DNA of 64,000 nucleotides from contig JAKZZE010000011.1 in assembly GCA_024220505.1 (NCBI GenBank), positions 434,001-498,000 of the forward strand, given 5' to 3'. Each line of letters starts with the position of its first letter. Position 1 is the stretch's first letter. Below are positions 46,282 through 57,244 of this stretch, piece after piece. Below the pieces are notes generated by a model. It was not told where the DNA came from and searched no databases. It saw only the letters and a program-made list of their open reading frames with translations. The DNA comes from Rhizopus arrhizus (lineage: Eukaryota > Mucoromycota > Mucoromycetes > Mucorales > Rhizopodaceae). Both the position numbers and the translations under genes were made by a program.

Positions 46282-47326
46282 ATGAGTGATTGTGAAGAAC
46301 TAGTCGATTACTCTCAACTTATAAAAAAGAAAAAGTAAGAAGCGAAAAAAAAAAAGAATCAACGTTCACAAAGCATTTATAACTTAAAGTTTGATTTCTC
46401 AAGACCAAAACGTCCAAAGTCTAATGAAGATCAAACGACCTATGCCCAGGATGCTCTTTTTCAATGTCTTGAGAATAAAGGTCGCTTACAAAAATCAGTA
46501 TGTGAAGGCATTGTAGATTCGAATTGGATCAAGATCACTGTCAACAAAGGAACTCATTTGCATACAGTTGGAATGAGTCATCAAGGGTATATTCGATTAA
46601 ATCCAGAGGAAGCAGCTTTTTTAGTTTCTCGAAATGCGCTAATTATTCGTGACGAGGATCGTGTGTTGACATTTGAGGATCTGTGTGAATTCATTGTGGA
46701 AGATGCCTGGCTAACATTTGACAAGTATCTTGTTTATGCATATCTTAAGCGATTAGGATACATTGTTATGAGGTCCAAGGCAATAGCACGTCAGCCTCAT
46801 TCAGTGTCTTATTGGCAGTGGTGGAGTGAAAAGATAAGTTGCTGGTTCAATCGATCAAGAAAGAAAAGAGGTCCACTTGTTTGGAATTATTCATGTTCTG
46901 ATTATTGTAAGCAGAGAAGGAACATGGTCTTTTCTTGACTGATGAATTTTTATGTTAGATACTGTATACTCTACACTTCAAATCATACCTTCTTCTTCAC
47001 CTTTATATAAACCGTTTAATCAAGCATGGATGATGGATTGGGATGTTTATAAACCAAGACCTACTTGGAAAAAGAAGGATCCTGGTTTGCCAGATTATAG
47101 GGTCGTTGTCAAAAAGTAACAAAGCAAAAGAGAGGAAAGAAAAACAAGATTTGTACTCATTATTTTTCCTAGTATTCAAGAACCAATACCCACACTTGAT
47201 TCTCAATATCAATTATTCTCACAGTCTAATGACACACAACTGCTCATAGCATTGGTAGGTGATACAGAAGGGGTCTTGTTTCTCAATCTGATGAGCAACA
47301 CGGTACAAACTATCGTGAAACCATAA
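46282..47326 (+). CDS. SEN54: tRNA-splicing endonuclease subunit Sen54
   Basis: Four exons: 46282-46334, 46374-46906, 46959-47115 and 47173-47326, 298 aa. Sen54 is a structural subunit of the Sen2/34/15/54 complex that removes introns from pre-tRNAs. The N-terminal Sen54 domain is clear: FDFSRPKRPK, NKGTHLHTVGMSHQGYIRLN, then LNPEEAAFLVSRNALII, the LxPEEAL/LL family signature. A helical part follows (LTFDKYLVYAYLKRLGYIVM), and the C-terminal nuclease-fold segment (KDPGLPDYRVVVK, LLIALVGDTEGVLFLNLM) ends in exon 4. Exon 4 would be missed if the stop right after VVVKK were accepted. The first intron is only 39 bp and its boundary is the least certain point, but it keeps phase. Confidence 0.88.
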
Positions 47327-47440
47327 GTTACACCAAATCACGTATTTTTTTATAAAAATTGGTTTATTACAATGGAAAGGAAGGGAAATGCTGGATTTTT
47401 TTTTCTATGAACAATAAATATAAATAATAAACATATTCTT

Positions 47441-48989
47441 CTATGCGTCTGACATGGTATCATGATGAAATTTATCTTCGTCATGTTGTACACGACTTTG
47501 AGCTCTAGCTACTTCAGCATTCCAGTCAGCTGCTAATAAGTAAATCACTTGACCAGCAGAGACCAAAAACAAGGCCAAGGTCAAACCAGTCCAAAGGCCA
47601 AAAAGATCCCAATCCAATACGAATGTTAAACAATAGCCAACAGGAGTAGCAATAGCATAATAAGAAATAATGTTAACCCAGGCAGCAAATGATTGACGAC
47701 CCATACCACGAATGATACCACCACAGACACCAGCCAAGCCATCTGCGATTTGGAAGAGAGCCAAGATAGGCATGATCTTAGCAACAAGTTGAACAACATC
47801 ATCATCCGAAGTAAAGAGATATCCAAAATTGTGACGAACAAGCATAAAGAAGGTCGAATTCAAACTACCAAAGATGACGGCAAATATAAAGGCCACAATG
47901 GATGCACGACGCGATTTATCCGCATTACGTTCTCCAAGAGCATTACCAATACGGTTTGAGGCAGCGACAGAGATACCAAAGGGAATTGTGTATGTAGCTG
48001 ATCCGGTCGTGAGCAAAATGGATTGAGCAGCCAAATCACGAGTGGAGAGGTAACTAGCGGCCAAGGAGGACAACTCAAAGGCCCACCATTCAGCAGTAAC
48101 CATTAATAAGGAAGGAATAGAAAGCCTTAAAAAGGGCCACCAATCCGTAAGACACTCTCTTGACCAACCACCCCAGGCTTCACTTCCTTTAACAAATCGA
48201 ATATAGAGAATGAGCAAGATGAGCATCAACCAGTAACTCAGACTGGTTGCCAAAGGTGCACCTTCAAATCCAAGCTTAAATGGCTCCAAGTACACAAAAG
48301 AATAATTCATCAGCAGATTCAAAGGTGATACGATCATGAGTACGTAGGTTGATGCTTGCATAATTCCTTGTGCTTGCAAATATTTCTTTACGGCCTCAAA
48401 TGCGATATAAGCGGGTGCACCAAGCACAAGACAACGCAAGAAAAGACCGGCTTGATGTGCCAATTGAGGTTCTTGGTTGAGGTATAATAAAAGATCCTCA
48501 CAATTCCACCAAACGATTGCAATAGGTAAAAACATGATGCTCAGGATACACAAACCTCGTTGAAGGTGTACACCGACCAATGTCTTATCTTTGGCCCCTG
48601 TCCAGGCTTGAGAGCAAAGTGTGTCGAGAGCGGCCGATGTACCGGACGCAATACTCCAGGCGGTTACACTAGCAAACATACTGGCTAGTGCTGCTGCGGC
48701 TAATTCAGTAGGTCCCTTTAAAAAAAATTTTTGTGTTAATAAAAATTGATGTGGTTTTCAATTTACTTACAAGATGTCCCAAAGTGAAAATACTAGCCAT
48801 TTGAAGTGAATTTTGCATCAAGAAGGTAAAAACAATAGGGAATGCATTTTTTAAAAGCCAATGAAACTCTGCAGACCATGAGCCTTCTTCTTGATCTTTT
48901 TTATGAATTAGAGGTGTATTTTCAGTGGGTGTAGAAGATAATGAGGAAACTTGAGACAAGTTATCTACTTGGTCTCTATGTCGACTCAT
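47441..48989 (-). CDS. MATE-family multidrug/toxin efflux transporter
   Basis: Two exons: 48989-48771 and 48715-47441, 497 aa. A Ser/Thr-rich cytosolic N-terminus of about 45 residues is followed by twelve predicted membrane helices in two MatE halves. Landmarks: FPIVFTFLMQNSLQMASIFT (helix 1), GPTELAAAALASMFASVTAW, GTSAALDTLCSQAWTGAKD (the conserved loop after helix 2) and, in the second half, STRDLAAQSILLTTGSATYT and IRGMGRQSFAAWVNIISYY. Family members export organic compounds by proton or sodium antiport at the plasma or vacuolar membrane; the yeast relative Erc1 confers ethionine resistance. The substrate here is unknown. It is tail-to-tail with SEN54, 114 bp apart. Confidence 0.93.
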
Positions 48990-49131
48990 ACTTTTTTATG
49001 TTTTATTTTAAAAAAAGAAAGAAAGAAGAATAAAAGACAAAAGAGCCAATTTAAGCAGAACAAAAAAAAAAAAAAAAAAACTTTTTGGTTGGTGTAACCT
49101 GTATAATTACAAAGTCAGACTATCATAGTTG

Positions 49132-49770
49132 TTATAATGACTCAAAGAAATTTCGAGACCAATCATCATGTGTCATTGCGTTTTTTGCAGCTAAATTTGC
49201 GTCTCCATGGGATTGTTGAAGGAAATGATGACGAATCATATTTAGTCTATCGACGGCTTTCTTTTTTGTATTATTTTCTCTGTCTAGTTTTAAAGCTTCA
49301 AGGTCTTTTGCAATTTCTGATGGTAAACCATAGATATCATCTATATATGTTTGTTGCTCCAAATAATTTACAATATCTTCAGAACTCATTAAACCGTTCC
49401 AAAAATTAGACAATCTACTTTGTTGATAATCTGATTGATGTCGATAGGATTGATAGCTCATAGAGTTCATTCTCATGTCCTCTTCATGGACGAGGTCTGT
49501 GTATTCAGTTGAGTTTAAAAGGTTAAGTACTTGAGATCCATCTAGTGGGTGATCTTGTAAGGTTGGTGGTATGTGATTATGATTGTTTATCGATGATAGC
49601 TTTGGTTCATGATTATTTTCAATAGGCTTTTGAGAATGTAGAGTACGAAAGCCTTGTGAACTACTAGGTTGCTGTTGTTGTTGTTGAATATTATTTAATG
49701 ACTGATCATAATATAAAGATGATTTAATAGCACTACTGCTACCAGACCCCTTTTCAATCCAGGGTTGCAT
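49132..49770 (-). CDS. Hypothetical polyQ/Ser/Asn-rich protein, 212 aa
   Basis: One exon. Met at 49770 (MQPWIEKGSGSSSA) is preferred to the Met at 49863, because the added upstream residues are a T-tract-encoded Phe/Leu run. The N-terminal half is disordered (poly-Gln, Ser and Asn/His-rich). The C-terminal half is helical and charged (GLMSSEDIVNYLEQQTYIDD, LPSEIAKDLEALKLDRENN, NMIRHHFLQQSHGD, HDDWSRNFFESL). I do not recognise a domain; the C-terminal half is the part to search. It lies 142 bp downstream of the MATE start, on the same strand. Confidence 0.55.
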   Translation of the reverse strand: MQPWIEKGSGSSSAIKSSLYYDQSLNNIQQQQQQPSSSQGFRTLHSQKPIENNHEPKLSSINNHNHIPPTLQDHPLDGSQVLNLLNSTEYTDLVHEEDMRMNSMSYQSYRHQSDYQQSRLSNFWNGLMSSEDIVNYLEQQTYIDDIYGLPSEIAKDLEALKLDRENNTKKKAVDRLNMIRHHFLQQSHGDANLAAKNAMTHDDWSRNFFESL

Positions 49771-50520
49771 GCTTATTACAAAAAAAAATAAAAAGTGTGA
49801 GAAAGAGAAAAGTCTGGATGAAAATAAGGAGAGAATTATAAATTGAAAGTCACTCTGCCACATGAAAAAAATATAGATTACGAAAACTACTTTATCGTTT
49901 GTTTTTAAACAAGACTACTTTATTCATATAAACTGACAGCGATTGAATCAAAAAAGGGCTTTAAAGAAGAATATCTGAACAAAACATGCTTATAACATGA
50001 AATCAGTACTCTCGAATTATTTTTGTATACACATACTATTTTACTATTAATCACATAAAGCAAACCAATTTTATTCTCTTTCATCCTTTAAATCAAGACT
50101 CTAGTCTAATTCTTGATCCAAAAAGAAGTTTAAAAACTTTTAAGGGCATCAATACAGCTTAATCACACGTATACTCTTATTTTTCCAACTTTTATTTACA
50201 CTACAACCAATTTAACTCCATTTTCAAATCAGCTTTAGATTGGATAATATCTCTTCAAATATTCAATCGCCCTGTATGCAATCCTCTTTTTTTTTTTAGC
50301 GGAAGGGGCAATAAGTTACACAATTATTATAAAAATGGAAATAATTTCTTAATTCAAATTGACTGCTTTTTAATTATGAAAAAGCTTTTGTTTGTAGAAG
50401 ATCATTGAATGTACAGAAAAGGATATAATCTTATTCTATTCATTCTATTATCCAATAAGAAATCATGTTGTATTTTTTTACCTATAAAATCAGAAAGTCT
50501 TCTTTTCTTTTACTATAAAA
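49771..50520. other. Intergenic between divergent genes
   Basis: AT-rich, about 750 bp, promoter region for both neighbours. Nothing else seen. Confidence 0.5.
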
Positions 50521-51623
50521 ATGAATGAAGAAAACACATTTGAATACAAAAAAGGTCGAAAATTAGCCAATCAAAAAGATGTTGCTTACATCTTACCAAG
50601 TGACCAACTTGAAGTGGATAGACTTGAATTAAACCATTCTTTGTGGAAGTAAGCTTTTTTTTTTTGTTTATTTTCCATCTTATTTTATTCATCTTTTTTC
50701 TAGGCATATCATCGGAAGGTGAATCAAAGCTTCTTTCTTTCTTTCACTAACATGTCTGTGTGATATAGTCTTTATAAATCACCTATTCATGATAAGCTGA
50801 TGAAAGGTATCCGTGTGCTTGACATTGGTTGTGGTCCTGGCTGGTGGACTCTGGTAAGAAAGAAAATAGAAGAATTTAATAAATAACGCCTGTTGATAGG
50901 AAATGGCAAGACTTTATCCTAAATCAAAATTTGTTGGTATTGACATGGCCAATGTATTCATCACAAAGAACATGCCATCCAATGTGACCTTCAAAATTGC
51001 CAATGCAGGCACACGGCTTGAATTTGAAGACCAATCTTTTGATTTCGTATTTCAAAGGTTTCTTGTCATGGGACTCACAACGGATCAATATCTTGGTTCT
51101 ATACATGAAATGAAGCGCATCTTGAAAGAAGGAGGATCAATTGAGATATTAGAGTTAATCAATGACTATCAAAACCGAGGCCCTTTCCTTGACAAGATCT
51201 GTTCATGGAGTAAGAATAATTAGATAAGAACAAGACATGTTATTTATAATTTTATTAGTAAATCAAGCGTTAGATGCTAGACATATGGATTCATTTATAG
51301 CAAATAAAATACCAAATTATTTATTAAATACTGGTTATAATCATATTCAATCATTTAATTACAACGTTCCTATAGGTAAAATGTATAATACAACATCAAA
51401 AAAAAAAAAAGATTTATGCTTTATATTAGGCTCTTGGGGTGGTGAATTGGGTAAACTTCATTTTGACATTCAAAAACTTGCACTTTTAGCAGTGGGTGTC
51501 ATGGTGACTCATTTAACTTTAATTAAATATGAAGATTACATTCATACTTTAGAAGAAGCATTTAAAGAGTTTGAGGAATATCGTGTCTATACACTTTACA
51601 AACTGATTTATGCTACAAAATAA
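50521..51623 (+). CDS. Class I SAM-dependent methyltransferase, 300 aa
   Basis: Five exons: 50521-50648, 50704-50718 (a 15-base microexon), 50769-50853, 50900-51209 and 51259-51623. All phases close. SAM-binding motif I is VLDIGCGPGWWTLEMARLYP. The acidic residue of motif II is in FVGIDMA, motif IV sits in FDFVFQRFLVMGL, and RILKEGGSIEILELIN is the post-IV strand. The C-terminal part (GSWGGELGKLHFDIQKLALL) is the variable substrate-binding region. This looks like the Methyltransf_25/11 group common in fungi, for which the substrate is not predictable. It is followed after 100 bp by the eIF2B-alpha start on the same strand. Confidence 0.85.
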
Positions 51624-51723
51624 ATTTTCGGCTGCTAAGTTACACACATTTTTTTCCCCGAATAAAAAAATTGTGGCGTTTTTCCTTTTTTTTTTTCTTC
51701 CTTGTTTCGTTCTTTACAATAAA

Positions 51724-52994
51724 ATGTCCACCACATACAATGTTGTTTCAGCATTTCACACTTCTTTAAATGATACAGTTAATCACTCTAACACACACCT
51801 TTTATTGTTTATTGTTGACAGCCCATACATAGGAATTATCTACACCAGTTGCAGTCTTTAAAGCCTTGACTGATTTTGTTCAACACACAACAGGTAAATA
51901 AATAAAAGAGAGACAGTTCAGCTACATAAACTCATTTTAAAAAAGCTCCTACCATGTCCGAGTTTATGCAAACCTTAGAAAAAGAAGCTCAATCTCTTCG
52001 TGAATCAGCCGAAAAAAAGGATAGACCTCAAACACAACATAAAGCTTATATTGCTGTCTTGGCAGGTGTTGATTTATTTATGCGATTCGTCAATAGAAGC
52101 TCTCATGATTTTTCGGTAAAAAGAAAAGAAGAAAGTAATACAGTTGTTTAACACCATATAGCTTTCAAGAGAAGCAGGCAGTTTTGAGGACTTTAGAGAT
52201 ACTTTATTATCAAGAGCTTCTTTAATTTTAGAAAAAGCTTCTTCTGCAAGAGAAAGAGTGGCTAGTATTGGTTCACAATTTGTACATGATAATGCTGTTA
52301 TTTTAGTTCAAGGATATTCTCGTGTGATTATGAGTTTATTGGATTATGCTGCTAATATTCAAAACAAACGTTTTAAAGTTTATGTGACAGAAGCAAGACC
52401 TGAGAGTGATGGGTAACAGGAAAAAAAAAAAAAAAGAGCTTTGATTAAAACCTGGACTGATCTATCTCTTGTTAGTATTCAGGCAGTGGCTGCTTTAAGA
52501 AAGGCAGGTATCCCCTGTAGAGCTGTATTAGATTCTGCTGTAGGATATATTATGGATAAGATAGATATGGTGTTTGTAGGAGCTGAAGGTGTTGTTGAAA
52601 ACGGTGGTATTGTCAACAAGGTGAATACAAGTGATAAACATCCTGTAAACATATGAATATTCACAGATTGTAGATTGGAACCTTTCAAACTTCTCTTGTG
52701 GCTAATACCCTAGGAAAACCTGTTTATGCAGTAGCTGAAAGTTATAAATTTGTACGTGTGTTTCCCTTGAGTCAATATGATATTCCCTCGCAAACACCTG
52801 AAATTGTAACTTTTACTTCAAGAAGAAAATCATTTAGCACATCAGGTCATGCTCAAACTATGGAAGATTTAGCAATGTCTAATCCTTCTGTTGACTATAC
52901 ACCACCTCAATATCTTACATTACTTATCACGGATCTTGGTGTATTGACACCTTCAGGTGTAAGTGATGAATTGATTAAATTGACACTGGCCTAA
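51724..52994 (+). CDS. GCN3: Translation initiation factor eIF2B subunit alpha
   Basis: Six exons: 51724-51777, 51833-51893, 51946-52115, 52162-52412, 52476-52620 and 52674-52994, 333 aa. This is a regulatory subunit of the eIF2B guanine nucleotide exchange factor; together with beta and delta it senses phosphorylated eIF2. Family blocks: ELSTPVAVFKALTDFVQHT in the helical N-domain, LAGVDLFMRFVNR, ILVQGYSRVIMSLL, VTEARPESDG, then the Rossmann-like part with CRAVLDSAVGYIMDKIDMVF, VGAEGVVENGGIVNKIGT and ANTLGKPVYAVAESYKF. It ends in YLTLLITDLGVLTPSGVSDE. The first two short exons are needed to complete the N-domain; a start at the in-frame Met 51955 would truncate it. Confidence 0.92.
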
Positions 52995-53613
52995 TAAAAT
53001 AAAATAAAATTTAAACAACCGCACTTGAATCCTCCCCATTAAACATGTTTTTTTGGGCTTTATTTTATCCGTCGTGAAGGATATTATATCACTTCATGCT
53101 ATGAATCTTTAGGACATCTTTTCTATTGGTCTCAAAGGGATTTTTTTTTATTTAGGAATAAAAAATCTATTAGCAAGTGAGTGATTTATGCCTCAAAGCT
53201 TTTTAATATTGAGCCATTGCTTATAATACATGCGTAATGTTTATGCTGTAACAGCTGTGCTTTTGTTATGGGTAATTCAGTAACAGGTTTGTATATTAAA
53301 ACATATATTGCTTTCACTGCTTTCGTTTGAACTGCTTCTAACGCCATTCTTTTCATTTATGATTATCCTTAAAAATTAATAATAACAAAAGATGCTTTTT
53401 ATTGAGTACGAATTTCTTCTTGTCTATATTGCTTCCGCTAAGAGTACTACTGAGAAAAGAAATGTGTGATTTAATTATGATTTATTTTAAAGAGCAATAC
53501 AGGACATTGAGCAGTATACTTTCTATTATCTTTTTAGCAAGACTGCATAAAAAAAATTAAAATCGAAAAAGGAATTTTTTTTTTACTTTTATTTTTTCTT
53601 ATTAATATACGAC
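52995..53613. other. Intergenic
   Basis: AT-rich spacer of about 620 bp between eIF2B-alpha and elongin C. No gene recognised. Confidence 0.5.
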
Positions 53614-54025
53614 ATGAACAACGAAACAGAATATGTAAAGTTAATTAGTAGTGATGGCTTTGAGTTTGTTATTCATAGAGAGGCTGCTGTTCGTTCTGGA
53701 ACTATTAAAAATATGCTTTGTGGGCCAGGTAAGACATTTATATAAAGTGCGCAGTATAGATTGTAATTAAAAAAATGTAAAAAGTTCAATTTAGAGAATC
53801 AGTAGAAAATGCAATTACATTTAGAGACATCAAGTATGTCATATAATAGAATGGGGAGAATTTTATTTAAATTGTTAATGTAGGGCCGTCATTTTGGACG
53901 TTGTTTGTCGATATTTGTATTACAAGTGGTTTTATGAAGGTTCAACAACAGAGATTCCAGAATTTAAAGTAGATCCCGAAATAGTATTGGAGGTGCTGAT
54001 GACTGCAGACTTTTTAGAATGTTGA
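53614..54025 (+). CDS. ELC1: Elongin C (Skp1/BTB-fold adaptor)
   Basis: Three exons: 53614-53728, 53785-53833 and 53884-54025, 101 aa. It follows elongin C throughout: [35 protein letters not shown], then [20 protein letters not shown] and [16 protein letters not shown] at the end. Elongin C joins cullin ubiquitin ligases to BC-box substrate receptors. The residue after GP is Val with the chosen splice, where most homologues have Gly. The last 12 coding bases overlap, on the opposite strand, the last coding bases of the CREG-like gene. Confidence 0.93.
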
Positions 54026-54757
54026 TTGAAGTAACAAATGAGGTTGCTGATACAATCCTAATGGTATCCAACCAATATAATTCAATCCACCAAAACCACC
54101 TACATAATAAATGGATTGTACATGAAATTGATAAAAATGAAAATCATGCATTTTATGCCAATATTTAGCTTCTGGATGAGTTTCAGTAAAACATTCGAAC
54201 GCTTTATCAGTCTATGAATGATGTGTTACGACAATATGGGTGATAAGTTGATTACCTCATCTAAAAGCGTAACGTATCCAAATAATGTAAACCTAGGCTG
54301 TTCAACAGGTGTTGTACTATTGCCGTACAAGGGCTTATTGTATTCTTTTGTAGCACGAATACTAAAACTAAGGCGATTTGGATGCTGATGCATATTCTTG
54401 GCACTCAACTTTTTTAAAAATGAGTTGCTTGTATATTACATCCTTTTTTTTTCGCTCTCTTACTTGCAAATCAGACATGTACAATAATAAGTTTCCATTG
54501 TTAAAATAATTTTCATTATAATATTCCATAATACCAAAAGGATATCCATTTAAATCCGAATCATTTTCCATAAGAGTCATTATAGTACCAATACCTTTAT
54601 ATTATTTTTAATATTGATTACTATAGTTACTATGGTTACCTGCATCTTTTAATACTTGTCTTGCAAGTTTAGCAGCCGTTTGAACAGATTGAAACTCATT
54701 TGGAATACAGTTTACAGATAATAATAATAAGCAAATAAGCGAAATGTAGAATAACAT
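54014..54757 (-). CDS. Secreted CREG-like / pyridoxamine-phosphate-oxidase-fold protein
   Basis: Four exons: 54757-54640, 54594-54464, 54408-54256 and 54211-54014, 199 aa. The start at 54757 gives a clean signal peptide (MLFYISLICLLLLSVNC). An in-frame Met at 54862 would add a lysine-rich, T-tract-encoded extension and is less likely. The mature part is the FMN-binding split barrel of the CREG group: VQTAAKLARQVLKDAGIGTI, LNGYPFGIMEYYNE, LLYMSDLQLSAKNMHQHPNR, then HDFHFYQFHVQSIYYVGGFG and LNYIGWIPL. CREG proteins are secreted or endolysosomal glycoproteins that do not appear to be oxidases. It overlaps elongin C tail-to-tail by 12 bp. Confidence 0.88.
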
Positions 54758-54895
54758 AAAAAAGAAAAAAGAGAAAAGAAAAGTGTGAAAAATATTTTTT
54801 TTTTCTATTTTTCTATTTTTTTTTTTATAATTGTTTTTTCTTTTTATTTCTTTCTGTTTCATATTGTTCCTTCTATTATCATGTTAATATCTTTT

Positions 54896-55905
54896 TTATG
54901 ATAGCAATAGAAAACTTACCATCTTTTTATATAAAGCGCTTTCGCTTCTACCAGGATTTAATTTTTCTAATCTTTTCCTTGAGGCTAATTTTAATATTAA
55001 ACTAAATTGTGCTTGTATTTGTACATAAATATCCTAATAAAAATAAGATGAATATCATTTTTTTTATTTTTATTCATTTTATACTTTAATGCCTAATAGA
55101 TCGACCAGCGATCTTAATGGTGTATGGCTTCTTCTTTTAAAAAATTGTTCTATAGTTGCTATTAATTATATACCACATGATTTTAATTAATAACTAACCT
55201 TGTGAAATGGGTGCACCACGTCTATTACTAATAGAGTAAGAAGCTTGTTGTTGTTGTTTCAATTCTTTTTCTCTTTGAAATATAATATTTGCTCTTTCTT
55301 GTAAATTAATAACCATTGATTTAAATGCACTATTTTTCATTTTTATTTAATTTTTATTTATTTATTTATTTATTATTCATTACCTGACAATATAAGGCCA
55401 ACAAGATATCAAATAAACTCTATCTGTCATCAACATCATAAATGAATAAAATCTTGCTTCTCCTCTTGCTTGTGAATCTTTTAATTTAAACATGTAACTC
55501 ATCACATATCCATTTTCATCATCCCCAAATAACACAGGACCATCTCTACCTTGACAGAACTCTGCTGTTAAACTAAACTTAAAGATAAGTAAAGAGATAC
55601 GATCGACTGTTCCAATAAAACCTTCTAACGCAAGCTAATCTAACTGCTTTATAAAGATGATTTTGTGTAGGTGATTTTGTTCCAATGTATTTGATATTTG
55701 GGTATTCTTCATCCACTGTTAATAAATGTTTTGCTTCTGATACAGTATGTCCTGTATTCACTAATGGAAATTGAGCTGTACACGCTGGGCATGCCTTTTT
55801 GACTGTTTCTTGTTGTGTTTGTTCATCATGTATTGTTTGTGTACAAAATACTACACATGGTCCATGCACCTCACAAAAGTGTAAGAGTGCAACCAAGGCA
55901 TTCAT
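54896..55905 (-). CDS. LST7: Folliculin/Lst7-type longin-domain protein, short form
   Basis: Five exons: 55905-55622, 55572-55384, 55329-55199, 55158-55085 and 55033-54896, 271 aa. The N-terminus is the folliculin signature (MNALVALLHFCEVHGPCVVF, CPACTAQFPLVNTGH). Then come ACVRSLTAEFCQGRDGPVLF, DDENGYVMSYMFKLKDSQAR, YSFMMLMTDRVYLISCWPYI and QERANIIFQREKEL. In yeast Lst7 forms a complex with Lst4 that acts as a GAP for Gtr2 at the vacuole and promotes TORC1 response to amino acids. The C-terminal DENN-type half of animal folliculin is absent, as in yeast Lst7 (about 240 aa). It ends by reading through a GTAAGT, giving KKMVSFLLLS and a stop. It is divergent from AHA1 (216 bp between starts). 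Confidence 0.85.
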
Positions 55906-56121
55906 CTCTTTTTCTTTTTTTTTTTAAAAAAAAAGGAGTAAAAGAAAAAAATAAATAAATACAATCTCCACTTCCTCGCATGAATACATGTGACTTGATT
56001 AATCCAAGGTCACTTCTAGTCTTCCAGTAATTTCGATCAAACAAACCCGCGTTTTTTTTTAAAGATTGTTTTTTCTCTCTCTCTCTTTATCTTCTTTTTC
56101 TTTAAAAAATTCTTGTTAAAA

Positions 56122-57244
56122 ATGTCAAACTGGAAGAACGTCAATAACTGGTAAGTAGTAATATGCATAACATCTATCGTTCTAATAATATTTCGATAGG
56201 CACTGGGTTAATAAAAACTGTTTAAAATGGGCACAAAAGTATTTTACAGAACAATTGGTTGGTTTAGAAGCTCAAAGGGATGGAAAGAAGGTTTCTATTA
56301 GTAAAATGGTAGATTGTTCGGGTGATGTTGATTTGAACCAAAGAAAAGGAAAGATGGTTACTATTTATGATGTTGCATTAAAGTTGGACTGGGAAGGTAA
56401 TTATTAGACAAGATGAAATGGTTGTTATTGACAATAAAATATAGGTGCATTGGATGATGGAACTGAAGTTACTGGTTCAATTTCCATTCCAGAGATTGCA
56501 CACGATACTGATCCTGATGATTATGTGGCAAGTATTTACACTTTATGCTTTAAACTCCCTCATAATCTTCTTTATTAGTTTGAAATTTCCATTAACGATG
56601 ATAATAATGCCAAGCAAGAAATTAAGCAAATCATTCGTAAAGACTTGACACCTTTATTAGTCAAGAAATTTGAAGGTTTCTCGGCTGCAATGATTAAAGA
56701 AAACAGCGAAGACGTTTACATCGAGGCCTCTAAGCTCGGCACACCTGCCCCTCCTCGCGCTGTTCACAAGGAAACTTCTTCATCTACCAAGTTTGGTACC
56801 ACAAGTACGAGTCATGCCGAACCTGAAAAGAAGGCGCACGTCAACACAACTACTATCACAGACTCAATCGATTTCCAAACTTCTGCTCAAGAATTATATG
56901 AGACCTTGATGGACACCCAGCGTGCCATGGTCTGGACACGTGGTCCTGTCAAGCTCACCAAGGAAGTGGGCTCCCAGTTTGAATTGTTTGGCGGTAATGT
57001 GACTGGTCAAATTTTGGAATTGGTGCCTGGTCAAAAGATTGTTCAGACCTGGAGACTTAGATCCTGGCCTGCAGGTCACTATTCAAAGGTGACCATGTCT
57101 TTTGAACAAGGTACGGAGTCGGTTGATTTAAAGGTGGAACAGACAGGTGTACCCGTTGGAGAAGAGGAATTGACTCGTACCAACTGGTCTGGTTATTATT
57201 GGAGAGCTATTAAGGGTGCTTTTGGTTATGGCGCCAACTTTTAA
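56122..57244 (+). CDS. AHA1: Activator of Hsp90 ATPase
   Basis: Four exons: 56122-56150, 56200-56396, 56445-56527 and 56579-57244, 324 aa. Aha1 is the co-chaperone that stimulates Hsp90 ATP hydrolysis. The N-terminal Aha1_N domain has NVNNWHWVNKNCLKWAQKYF, a RKGK motif (NQRKGKMVTIYDVALKLDW) that contacts Hsp90, and SGSISIPEIA-type strands. A Ser/Thr/Lys linker follows (about 150-190). The AHSA1 domain has TSAQELYETLMDTQRAMVWT, VTGQILELVPGQKIVQTWRL, RSWPAGHYSKVTMSFEQG and a final WRAIKGAFGYGANF. Intron 3 has a GC-AG boundary (GCAAGT...TTAG), the only one I found in the window; it is needed to join DDYV to FEIS. Confidence 0.95.

Noticed and set aside
49137..49409. 90-aa plus frame
   Set aside because: Antisense of the polyQ orphan gene's 3' end.
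51955..52151. Met at 51955 as start of eIF2B-alpha
   Set aside because: Two upstream exons complete the conserved N-terminal domain in frame.
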